The notes: generated from the sequence alone by a model not told the origin. A DNA stretch of 13,675 bases from Spirogloea muscicola (GCA_009602725.1 WELB01000027.1:491685-505359); one strand, 5' to 3'; positions 1 to 8,024 are shown, numbered from the stretch's first letter. Translations and numbers: made by a program.

Positions 1-3
1 TAC

Positions 4-30
4 CCTCCCTCCCTCCCTCCCTCCCTCCCT
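4..30. repeat. CCCT microsatellite at window start
   Basis: The window opens with about seven tandem copies of a CCCT tetranucleotide. The sequence from 31 to about 210 is C-rich. It probably belongs to the intron before the first visible exon of the downstream gene, because a pyrimidine-rich stretch ends in a CAG acceptor at 208-210. No start codon or exon could be supported in 31-210. Confidence 0.9.
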
Positions 31-210
31 CAGCCACTCAGCCAAAGCTCTTCCCCTTACACCTTGTGAAGCTGAGCTGCGCTTCCTCTCGCACACTCGC
101 CGAGCCGCCAGTTTAGATGGCAGCACCTAACCCCTCTCTGCCGAGCACCTCGTAAAGCCCACTAACCCAGTCGCCCACTTGCCCCCCGTGCCGTGTCCCG
201 CCCCGTCCAG

Positions 211-2515
211 GCTGCCGAGCCTGTCCCAGAAGGAGCTGATCGAGCAGCCCGAGTGTTCGCTAGCCATCTGCACCCAAGTGCTCCAGCGCAAGTGCCCCCC
301 CTGCAGCGCCGGGCAGTACCCGGGCGGCCGCCAGGGCGGCGCCGTCTTTGCCAGCCGCAACCTCACCGACTACGTCGCCATGCTGAGGTCGGCAACAATG
401 TCTGGCAACCTCTCCCTGCAGCCGCTCCGCTATGCACGCTTGCTTGAGCAGCCTCGCTCATGCACTGCCGCCGTTGCGCAGGAATACCACTCCAATGTGG
501 GCGCAGGCTGCCAGCGAGCGGCCCGACTTTGGCAGCCCTTTCAGAGTGGCGGCAAATGTGAGCTCACCCTTGCCATTCCTGCTGCTGCTGCTGAGACTCG
601 GCCCGAATAATTGTAGTACTGGTTGCCTGTGCCGTGCCAGTCCACCGACACCATCTTGCTGCGCACCCGCGCGGCGCGGGAGCGCAGGGCGAGGTCGTGC
701 CATCGAGCAAGGCGGAGGCGCCGCTGGTGGGCCTCCTGGCGCCAGGCACGCTGGTGTGGACTGCTGCTGCTGAAGATCGCGTCGTTGCTGCCATCACGGC
801 GAACCAGTTCCCACCCGATTGCGAGCAGCGCACGTGGCTCGCCCCTGACACTGCTGTCGATGGTGAGGCCTTCCTGCCCCTCACCACCTGCACAGTAATG
901 GCCGCTGCTGCAGTGGTCGTGACTCTCGCGACAGAGCATGTCTTGGTGATTACAATCAATCATGCCCGTTGCTTTTGGGGAAACTGTAGGCATTCTCTGT
1001 ACCTCTCCTGGCAGCTGATGGACATTTGCCCCTCATTTTATTGCGCGTGCAGGGCTAGCGACGACGTTTCACAAGTGGCAGAGCGCGCTGGCAATTGGGG
1101 TAGCGCTCAACTGGAGCGTCGTGCTCGTGCCGCAGACGGACAGCGTGTACCTGCAGGGCTGCCCCTTCTACCAGCACCTTGGCTGCCACCTTGCTGGCCT
1201 CGCTGGTTGCCGCCTCCTTGATTACCGCGCTCGCTTCACTGCACTCCAACAAGCCACTTACACCAAGTTCGACAAGGTCGACCAATGGTATGCCAGTGGC
1301 ACTGAGCGCACCGGCACCTCTGCCGATGCGCCACCTGCTGGGATCGTGAAGGTCCTTGTCGACAAGGGCACCTTCAACATGACGGTCGTAAAGGTGTGCA
1401 CCCAAGAGATACTGAGAGCTGGCTTAGATCGGCAATTGAGACTAGGGTACTGCCACTGAGGAAACCAACAGCTTACACTGCCGTTGCCTTCCACGTCGTG
1501 ACGCTGAGCTTTCCATCTCTGTAGCATCCACTTGCTGCCCCTTCAAAGCCCAGGGGACGGCATGCAGGCCTGCCGTGCCAATGAATCCTCCATTTTGGCA
1601 TGGTGCTGTTTTGCTCTTGCAGAATTGGCAGGCGGCGATGTTCGCGGCCATGGTGGCCGCCAAGGAGGTGGCGCTTGTAGGCGGCGGCGACCCACTCATG
1701 GCATCCGAGGCGCAGCGCGAGTTCCTCTTCTCATCAGTCATGACTAAGTGGATGCTCGTCCCAGGTCCAGAAGCGCTTAGAAACGTCAACATTGCACTGG
1801 CCCGGTATCGCCGAATGACTGGAGGTGGCAGCACCAGCCCCTCCTTCACGTTTGACCCACCCGTCATCGCCATGCCCGTGCGCGAGGGCAACAAGACACT
1901 GGTCAGACTTCTACGTTTCCAGCGCTCTACGCGTCCAACACGTGGCTTGCAGGATTGTTTCCTAAGTAGCGCTACTTAGGGAACATTGTCGCTTAGCGTA
2001 GCTTGTGGAGCCCTATACAGTGCTGTGCCTCACACATCTCTCTTGTTGTCGACTGCTTCCAGGATTATTACTACAAGAAGACTGGTCACTTCCGTGACCC
2101 AAAAGAGTATGTGCAAGCTATGCTGGATCTGGAGGGGAAGCTTGAGAAGGCGTGGAGCACCATCCTACTCATGAGCGACACCAACTCGATAGTGAAGCAG
2201 TTTAAGGACTACCCGCAGAGTCTTGGCATCCCAATCAACCATGCAGTGCTCGTGGACCAGGGCCTGCGAGTGGATATCCAAGACCCCCACCCCCAGGTGG
2301 AGCGGCCGCCCCGGTGGCATCTACGCAACGAGCGGCGGTTTATGGCTGCACTCTACATGGTCTGCAAGCTGGCCGACTATTCTGTCGTCACATACTCATC
2401 AAATGTCGGTCGAATAATTGGTGAATGCCTTGGCGCCCGCAAGCGAGTTGCGCAGGTGGATGCCCTGGGGCCGGTAGTCAAGTCACTGGACGATCCCTGG
2501 CACTCCCCCTTTTGA
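211..2515 (+). CDS. GT23-like (alpha-1,6-fucosyltransferase-type) glycosyltransferase, 5' partial, six exons
   Basis: Predicted coding exons are 211-387, 482-557, 641-862, 1053-1393, 1623-1901 and 2063-2515, with the TGA stop at 2513-2515 and upstream exons outside the window. All introns are GT-AG, and phases agree everywhere except within exon 3. Family hallmarks appear in order: GLATTFHKWQ at the start of exon 4, like the opening of the FUT8 donor fold; VVLVPQTDSVYL shortly after it; PPVIAMPVREGNK near 1860-1895, in the place of the VHVRRxDK motif; a HFRDPKEYVQAML helix in exon 6; and ADYSVVTYSSNVGRIIGE near 2374-2427, matching the SSQV-type segment of FUT8. N-glycosylation sequons (NLT, NTT, NST) and cysteines in the early exons fit a Golgi-lumenal protein. 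The family would transfer fucose from GDP-fucose; here the substrate is unknown and two conserved motif residues differ. Exon 3 changes frame around 670-700, so this could be a sequencing error or a decayed gene. Exon 1-3 boundaries are less certain than exons 4-6. Confidence 0.68.
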
Positions 2516-3050
2516 AGAGTCTGCTCTGTGCCGGATTGTTTTCAATCCCTGACGGCATTCATGGGCCCCTGCACCTTGTCTTCCGTCCAGCGTTCTCACA
2601 TCAGCAGTCAGTCCAAGCTGCAATGAGCTTGACTAGCACAAAAGTGCGCTCATGCCAATGGAATCCTCACATATGAGAGGACTTCACGGTTGTCAAAGCC
2701 TTTCTGGGCAAGCAGAACCACTCCATGGTTAAGGACTGACGACAGAGTCCTGACACAGCCTACTTGTCCTGCATCTTGCAAGCTGTATTGGGTTTGCAAA
2801 TAAATGAACGAGGGCAGAATGCAAAACAGCATATTCAGTAGGAGAATTTGGGGCTGGCCTTGATTGATAAATAAAACACTTCCATTGAAGCATTTTTGGA
2901 GGCAAACAGCTGCTGTTGCTTGCTTGCTTGCTTGACTGACTGTGCCGCATGAAGCACTGCAGCTCTTTGACTTCATCACAGCTATGTCACTTGAGCAAAG
3001 AATGACAGGCGACAGAAGCAAGGCAGCCTCTGACTCACCACCAACCAATG
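2516..3050. other. convergent intergenic region / 3' UTRs
   Basis: This is the tail-to-tail space between the plus-strand glycosyltransferase stop (2515) and the minus-strand Myb gene stop (3051-3053). It contains AATAAA-like sequences on the plus strand near 2798-2805 and 2866-2872, and a short TTGC tandem run. No exon with consistent coding content and splice sites was found. A long minus-strand open frame across it looks like chance. Confidence 0.6.
2916..2935. repeat. TTGC tetranucleotide repeat
   Basis: A short tandem run of TTGC/CTTG of about four to five units lies in the convergent intergenic region. It is a simple sequence repeat with no evident function. Confidence 0.8.
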
Positions 3051-4377
3051 TCAAGCTTGTGTACTGCACTGCAAATTGCAGCTGGTAGTTGGAAAAAAGT
3101 CTACTTTCCCATGTGGCTGGCAAGTATTGAGGCGCTTGATGTTCTCTAACAAAGTTATGTTCTCCTTGTTGCTTCCCAGCATGGCATCAAGCTGGCCATT
3201 CTTCTGCATCGTCTTGATCTGTGCCACAAAACGCAAGCAAGATATCTCAGATGGCTTCCAACAAGGCATCTGTTGTCAAGCTAAGCTTGTGTGTCATCAA
3301 CATAGTAGGGGTCATTTGGGAGACAATGTTGGCTCAGTCGGAAGTCTGCTTGGCTTGTTCTTGACAAGGTTGAGACCTTGCCTTGTCTTTGAGTTGGACA
3401 TTATCTCGCGTGGCAGACAAACTGGGGTACATGCTCAATATCCTCATCCATTGCGGGCCAAAGTGAAGGTAGCCCTCCACTAAGTCAGCTGTTTCTTGGG
3501 GTGTGAACCATCGGTACTTCTTGCTGTTTCCTGATCATTCCAAAAGCACGAGACGACTTGTGACACCTATATGCAGATGCCATCAAGGTGCTGCTTGCTA
3601 CATGAGCTCGACTAACAATTGAAGCTGTTCTCTTAGCGCACCAAAACAGTAGGAGCCATATCAATGCAGCCTACTTACCTGGCCTGCACGTCTGCTGCCC
3701 TGAGGCTCTGTCAAATTCTTCTACAGCCCTTTCTTCTTCTCCAGCCTGGAAGAAGTAGCGCAGGGTCCTGGACCTGTAACAAACGCAAATGCTGGAAGAT
3801 AAGGTGAACAGCAGGTTGGCAGCTGCATCACCTCCCTGACTTGACACTATGCACTAAAGCCCGACCTTAGTTGACACATCTTTTCCGAGTTGGCTCCAGG
3901 TCTGCCTCATTGTTGGCATGCATTAGCTAATGCAGGACAATCCCTACACAATTACAACAGCTTCTCGTACGTGCCTGAAGGCTGCACTCTGCGACTCAAA
4001 GGCCTGCAGAAAGAGCTGCTGGCTGACTCCACCAACCAGCTCAGTTGCCAAGACAAAGCACTCAAGCCTGTTACCCTTCCTCTGATTTGTTATCCAGCTT
4101 ATATACTGAAGATTTTGGAAACACGTCTTCCCTCCTCCTGTAGAAAGAATAGCCATATCAATGCACTTTCAGACTGGCCCTCAATGACATGCAACCAGAG
4201 GCATAATCTTTAGTCCTTTGCTGCTTGAGAAACTTAGCTGAAGAGCCCAAGAGTCCAACAACTCAACTTCAGCATTCTCAAGCAAAGTTGGCCCTTAACT
4301 CGAGAGGGGAAACATGTGATCAAGGTGCGCGTGCAGAGGGGATGATATGTCTGCCGTCCTGTCCAATACCTCGCCAT
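3051..4377 (-). CDS. small Myb/SANT (telobox-like) DNA-binding protein, six exons, 171 aa
   Basis: Reading the minus strand, the exons are 4377-4370 (ATG GCG AG only), 4137-4075, 4003-3971, 3773-3679, 3530-3382 and 3218-3051 (stop 3053-3051). Splice phases agree across all five junctions and give 171 residues. Residues about 70-125 form a Myb/SANT domain: KKYRWFTPQET, then GYLHFGPQWMRIL, then VQLKDK. This resembles the telomere-repeat binding Myb (telobox), whose third helix normally carries VDLKDKWRN. The first two hallmark tryptophans are present (W74, W94); the third position is Ile117. The N-terminus is basic (MARRRED), residues 46-56 are acidic, and the C-terminal 50 residues have no recognised domain. 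The family binds DNA in the nucleus; telomeric binding is inference. Four introns are GT-AG, and the fourth is best read as GC-AG. The start is supported because ATG GCG AG splices in phase into the next exon. The tiny first exon is the least certain part. Confidence 0.7.
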
Positions 4378-4633
4378 AGTGCGACACGCGAAAGCGGGTG
4401 GGATCTAGACCTCTTCTGGACGGACGCAGAGCAACGATCATCGTAGTAGGTGGGTCAGATCGTGCCACAGCAGACTAGCATATGAAACACATTGCCAATT
4501 GCATGTTGACTTAAATTGCATATTGACTGTGGCTCACGATAATGAAAAATGCGAGAAATAGATAACCTGCGAGCAGGATCAGATGCATACTTGTCAATGA
4601 GCTCCTACGTCCATGAAGATGAGAGAAATTGCT
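4378..4633. other. short intergenic region between two minus-strand genes
   Basis: This stretch separates the predicted stop of the upstream minus-strand gene (4634 or 4653) from the predicted Myb start codon at 4377. It should hold the 3' end of the former and the promoter and 5' UTR of the latter. It is AT-richer than its surroundings. I see no convincing promoter element or extra exon. Confidence 0.5.
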
Positions 4634-5758
4634 CTAAGCATGTAGGCGCTTCTTAGCCTGGAGGTACATGGATGCCTTGAGTAGCTGACCCGACTGGCTG
4701 AAGCTTCCCCCAGACTTTGTCCTCCAGCTCTTTCGAGATTCGGCGATTGTCGATTTGCGCCAGAGGCACTGGGGACGGAAAGATCTTCTTCTCAAACAGG
4801 TCCTGGACGTGCTCCTGTCATGTCAAGGCACTACGATGTACATGAGCGACACTTCGAGGTCAACAGATGGCCAAAGGGTGGACACAAAGTCCGCTCGCGT
4901 GCTCGCTATGCCGAGAGTACATATCCTCGATGTCATCCATGCCGGCTCGAATTGCACGTATCTAGGTATACTCAACACAGTCCTGTCTGGCCCACCATGA
5001 GCAAGCCATGCAAGCGAAACAAGATCAGCAGAGTCGTAAGTACATCCGAGGACCTTGCACACAATGTGCACAAAGTTGCACTGTGTGCATGAGGTCACCT
5101 CGACAACCGAAGGCCCTGGTCGAGTGGGCCTGCAGACCCAGACGAGTCGCCCATGGTGCTCCGACAGGTCGGCCAGCCGCTTGTACATGGGCGGAAAGCC
5201 ATTGTACACGTCAACATCCTTGTCTGACTGCGTGCACTGTGCCAGCTTGAGCGCGAGGAGCCAGAACTCGGGGTCCATGCCAGGCGGCAGCGCTCCTCGG
5301 CCCGAGTGCTCGGCAGCAGAGAACAGCCGGGCCAGTACACGCGGTGGCTCTCGACAGCCGGCTGCGCGCCTGCCAGGCATTCGAGGCTGACCGCAGCCGA
5401 CGATGCTGCGCAACGGCGGCGGCGGNGGCGGCGGCGGCGGCGGCGGCGTGGGCGGGGCCCGCTGGGGCGGCCCCAGGCCCGAGCCGTCCCGTGGCGGGCT
5501 GGCCAGGTCTTTGAATTTGCCTCCACTTGCCGCCTTGCCCACCAACGGACGCAGTGCGCCCCTGACGCGCAGGACGTCATTGGTCGTCCCGCCGTCAGGA
5601 AACGCTCGATCACTGTAACGCAAACGGCTGAGAGAGGCAAGCCCACATCGAGCAGCACCCTCCAAAGTGATGCATGTGGCTGCAAGCGGCCAGCCCAGAA
5701 AAGAAGAAAGGAAGAACGAGGCACATCTATTGATGTGCTTGCCGTCGTACTCGGCCAC
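4634..5758 (-). CDS. unidentified proline-rich protein gene, minus strand, probably three or more exons
   Basis: I do not recognise this protein. The strongest coding signal on the minus strand is an open frame from about 5640 down to 5138. It has a basic and glycine-rich part, a polyproline run (encoded by the GGC tract near 5415-5447, including the N), then MDPEFWLLALKLAQ starting at 5278 and VYNGFPPMYKRLADL near 5216-5172. A likely second exon is 4961-4884 (AGMDDIEDMYSRHSEHAS). A third begins after an AG at 4816-4815 with EHVQDLFEKKIFPSPVPLAQ and ends with a stop at 4655-4653, or at 4636-4634 if a one-base slip is assumed. A possible donor at 5137 and the acceptor at 4962 agree in phase. 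The first ATG of the open frame is at 5758, but the region 5690-5722 resembles the hairpin repeat of the neighbouring mobile elements, so the true start is probably nearer 5640-5278. The upstream region is filled by retroelement debris. Confidence 0.45.
5414..5448. repeat. GGC trinucleotide tract with unresolved base
   Basis: About eleven GGC triplets are interrupted by an N at 5426. Read on the minus strand they encode a polyproline run inside the unidentified gene. The N suggests collapsed or uncertain repeat length, so the frame of the gene across this point is not guaranteed. Confidence 0.9.
5690..5738 (-). repeat. decayed hairpin-repeat remnant and small palindrome
   Basis: The stretch 5690-5722, read on the minus strand, resembles the start of the cluster's hairpin repeat: a CRTTCTTTT-like pyrimidine run followed by GGGCTGG. 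It lacks a clear second stem arm. Beside it, GCACATC and GATGTGC (5721-5727 and 5732-5738) form a perfect 7-bp palindrome around TATT. This marks the left edge of the mobile-element cluster and overlaps the possible 5' end of the minus-strand gene. Confidence 0.5.
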
Positions 5759-5794
5759 TCAGGCCCTCCATCACCCAACTCCAGGGGTTTGCTA

Positions 5795-5822
5795 AGGGAT
5801 TCGTAGCTGCTTTGTTTCTCTG
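5795..5822 (+). repeat. upstream copy of the element 3'-end sequence
   Basis: The sequence around GATTCGTAGCTGCTTTG is nearly repeated at 6400-6427 (GATACGTAGCTGCATTG), where it directly follows the stop codon of the first retroelement fragment. This upstream copy is therefore probably the 3' end of another, otherwise lost, element lying head-to-tail with the next fragment. Confidence 0.55.
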
Positions 5823-6401
5823 TGTGCTTGTTTTTCTTGGCCATGTTGACCAAGGCCATTGGGCAGCGGCCCCAGTACTTGACGCGGGCCACTCCGCCGT
5901 CCCCAGGGGCGTTGGCGGCGTACGCAGATTTTGATGCAGGCATGGTGGCGAGCTTGGCGGCCCTGGTCCGCCACCAGGGCTTCCTCCAGTCGCCAGCCGC
6001 TATCCACCAGGCGGCGCTACCCCTCAGCCACAGTGGTCTTGGCCTGCGCCCGCTCGCCCATTCTTGCCGGGCGGCATACCTCGGCAGCTGGGCGCAGAAT
6101 GCCGCCTCCGTGGCCCAGCGCTTCATGGTCCACGGCCGGCGTGCACTGGAGCAGGCGGTGGTGGAGGTCGACATGGGCCCGCTGCCGTTCCAGGTGTCCC
6201 TTCGCTCCGCCCACCAGGAGCTGCTCGCGGCGCACCCGGACCTGGCAGGCCAGGCGGTCTCCTTTGCGCACCTCGCGCACACCGCTGACCTGCGCGTCCA
6301 AGCGCGCATCGCGGCCGTGCTGCTGCCTCTGGCTCTGGCCAGGGGACCCATTCAACGAGCCTAGCATCTCCGACCTGCGGCTGCTTAGCAGAGGTTACTG
6401 A
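5822..6401 (+). pseudogene. non-LTR retrotransposon ORF fragment 1 (post-RT region, internally deleted)
   Basis: The frame from 5822 to 6364 encodes RPQYLTRATPP, then ADFDAGM, then ALPLSHSGLGLRPL. This is the typical arrangement just after the reverse-transcriptase thumb in algal and plant LINE-type polyproteins. Further on are SWAQNAASVAQRF and VSFAHLAHTADLRVQAR. The frame stops at 6364, and another frame supplies SISDLRLLSRGY with a stop at 6401, which equals the C-terminus of the related copy downstream. The zinc knuckle and endonuclease part is therefore missing: the sequence jumps from the middle of the region to the last dozen residues. The reverse-transcriptase catalytic domain is also absent upstream. 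This is a non-functional fragment. The same segment recurs at 6669-7060. Confidence 0.82.
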
Positions 6402-6429
6402 GTGATACGTAGCTGCATTGTTTCTGTTT

Positions 6430-6512
6430 CTTAGCGCTTCCCCTGGCCCCCTTCTCGTACTCTGTTCGTTCTTTTTCGGGCTGGTATGTCCAGCCCCTAT
6501 TCTCAATGGGCG
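6430..6512 (+). repeat. hairpin repeat unit 1
   Basis: This unit of about 83 bp begins CTTAGCGCTTCCCCTGGCC, continues through GTACTCTGTTC and a T-rich run, forms a 7-bp stem (GGGCTGG ... CCAGCCC, loop TATGT), and ends CTATTCTCAATGGGCG. It lies directly after the 3' end of retroelement fragment 1. Confidence 0.85.
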
Positions 6513-6528
6513 TGCTGACGGGGGTTTT

Positions 6529-6600
6529 CTTAGCGCTTCCTCTGGCCCCCTTCTCATACTCTGTTCATTCTTTTTTGGGCTGGCTTTTCCAGCCCCTATT
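6529..6600 (+). repeat. hairpin repeat unit 2
   Basis: This is a close copy of unit 1 with the same CTTAGCGCTTCC start and a 7-bp stem GGGCTGG / CCAGCCC around CTTTT. It ends after CTATT and lacks the CTCAATGGGCG tail. Confidence 0.85.
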
Positions 6601-6625
6601 CGGCACCTGTTGTAGCTCTTTGGAT

Positions 6626-6668
6626 TTTGTCCATTCTTTTTTGGCTGGCTTCTGCCAGCCCCTCTTCT
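6626..6668 (+). repeat. hairpin repeat unit 3 (variant)
   Basis: This shorter unit starts TTGTCCATTC, like the unit in the inverted-repeat arms. Its stem is GGCTGGC / GCCAGCC around TTCT. Both sides of the stem differ from units 1 and 2 and still pair. It directly abuts the start of retroelement fragment 2. Confidence 0.75.
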
Positions 6669-7898
6669 ATGGGCCTGGGGAGCTGGGCAGGTTGCGTCGT
6701 CGGTGGCCCAGCGTTTCATCCGGCATGGGGGTCGCCTTCTGGAGCAGGCGGCAGCAGCCGTACTCTGTTCATTCTTTTTCGGGCTGGTTGTTCCATCCCC
6801 TATTCTCAATGGGCGAGCACTTTCTTCTGCAGCAGACGTGGAGACTGGCCCGTACCCCTTACAGGCGGCTCTCCGCTCTGCCCGGGATGCGCTGCTTGCA
6901 GATCACCCCGCCCTGGTACCGCGGGCTGTCCCGTTCGCGCACCTCGCGCGCACGGCCGACCTCCGGGCCCAAGCTCGCTTCATGGCGGAGGTGGATGCGG
7001 CCTCTTTCTCCACGGCGATGGGGCTTTCCGGACGACCTCCGGGGGCGCGCGCGGCTGCTCTCGGCGTCCTCACTTAGGGGCGGCTGCCTGGTTGTCTGCC
7101 CTGCCGATCCACGACGCACTTCGGTTGCCGGACGACGCCTTCCGTACGGCGGTGCACCGCCTCCTCGGCCTCCACCCCCCCTGCCTCAGTGGGGTACAGC
7201 AGTGTGAGTGTGGCGAGCACGGTTCCGACGCTGCATCGTTGGCAGCTCACATGCTTAGGTGCGCATGGGGCGGGGAGCGGACAGGAACGCACGACCTGCT
7301 GCGAAATGCCATGTTTGGCATCTTCGTCGAGGCCGGTTATGCGGTGGCGCTCGAGAACACCAGCGTCATGCCTCCGACCGCTGGGGCGGATGGCCGCATC
7401 CACACCCGGCGCGCCGACCTCGTCGCCAGCGCGCTCGGCGGGGGCCTCGGCTCATCGCAGACGTCGTCACCACTGACAGCTTTGCTTCCAGCAGCGCAAA
7501 ACGCTCGTCGGAGGAGGCGGGCTACGCAGTCGGCCAAGCGGCGGGCGAGAAGGAACGAAAGTACTCGGACCACCCCGGTGAGCGACGAGTTCGTTCCACT
7601 GGCAGTGGACGTGCACGGAGTGGTTGGCTCCAAATGGCTTGACTTGCTCCACCTCCTGGCGCGGCGTGCAGCGGCCCGCCGCCTCGGGCAGCAGGACGAG
7701 CAGCCCGGCTTCAACGTAGCCGGGTTCCTCGCTCAGGTTTTCCGCATTCGTTTGGCCGTCTCGATGCAGCGGTCCCTCGCCTTCGCGGTTCACTTGCGCG
7801 CAGGCCGAGCTTTGGCGGCGGCCTCCGGCTTCCGTCGGGGCGACGTCTTTCCGCCAGCTAGCTTCTCGGACCTGCATCTCCTGTCTAGAGGTTACTGA
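6669..7898 (+). pseudogene. non-LTR retrotransposon ORF fragment 2: post-RT region, zinc knuckle, restriction-like endonuclease
   Basis: This fragment begins with a frameshifted equivalent of LGSWAQ from fragment 1 and runs colinear with it to about 7000, interrupted by a 71-bp hairpin repeat. It then continues with WLSALPIHDALRLPDD, a CxC...H...C zinc knuckle (Cys codons at 7203, 7209 and 7260, His at 7248), RADLV at 7410-7424, IADVVTTDS near 7454-7480, EKERKY near 7550-7567, and FVPLAVDVHGVVGSKW. This order matches the C-terminal knuckle plus PD-(D/E)XK-like endonuclease of R2-type and related LINEs. The protein ends LHLLSRGY with TGA at 7896-7898. At least three frame changes are needed: near 7060-7085, 7437-7450 and 7565-7585. 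The last two compensate, leaving one misleadingly long open frame. No reverse-transcriptase domain is present, so the fragment cannot be autonomous. Confidence 0.85.
6758..6828 (+). mobile_element. hairpin repeat unit 4, inserted in retroelement copy with apparent 7-bp target duplication
   Basis: GCAGCAG occurs at 6751-6757 and again at 6829-6835. Removing 78 bp restores exact codon colinearity with fragment 1: EQA-AA-DVETGP against EQA-VV-EVDMGP. The inserted 71 bp carries the family core GTACTCTGTTCATTC, a damaged stem (GGGCTGG / CCATCCC) and the CAATGGGCGAGCAC tail. The insertion keeps the frame open because 78 is a multiple of three. Confidence 0.7.
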
Positions 7899-7928
7899 GC
7901 ATTCCCTGGCTGATGTCTTAAAAAGAAA

Positions 7929-8024
7929 GCGCGGCCAGATTGACTGATGGCTGGGAAAGGCCAGCCCAAAAGAATGGACAAGGTCTGAGGGAGCTTGAGT
8001 GCGAACGACTAGGACTAAGACATC
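7929..8024 (+). repeat. left arm of about 95-bp inverted repeat
   Basis: The left arm (96 bp) pairs with the reverse complement of 8231-8324 (94 bp), with a few mismatches and one 2-bp length difference. Outer ends are GCGCGGCCAGATTGACTG; inner ends are CTAAGACATC. The arm contains a hairpin repeat unit on the minus strand. Weak similarity extends outward through an AAGAA-rich stretch. Confidence 0.85.
7943..7983 (-). repeat. hairpin repeat unit 5a (minus orientation, in left arm)
   Basis: On the minus strand this reads TTGTCCATTCTTTTGGGCTG followed by the second stem arm CCCAGCC. It is the same family as the plus-strand units and is an inverted partner of the unit in the right arm. Confidence 0.75.

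Noticed and set aside
541-993. Minus-strand open frames opposite the glycosyltransferase exons
   Set aside because: They span introns and exons of the plus-strand gene alike, and their composition reflects GCT/GCG-rich codons on the other strand.
2650-3123. 157-codon minus-strand open frame
   Set aside because: It partly overlaps the last Myb exon in another frame and runs through its 3' flank, with no recognisable motif. Phase-consistent splicing supports the other frame.
3884-4213. Plus-strand open frame of 107 codons
   Set aside because: The same region on the minus strand gives two exons with strong acceptors (TTCTTTCTACAG, CTCTTTCTGCAG) and matched phases, so the plus-strand frame is a shadow.
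5095-6351. 418-codon open frame on the minus strand
   Set aside because: It is antisense to the plus-strand retroelement fragment and out of frame with the minus-strand gene. Its composition (Arg/Trp/Ala-rich) is typical of a GC-rich shadow.
6123-6809. Minus-strand frame with repeated SPKKNEQS peptides, suggesting a repeat protein
   Set aside because: The repeated peptide is simply the antisense translation of the hairpin repeat units; no start context or homology supports expression.
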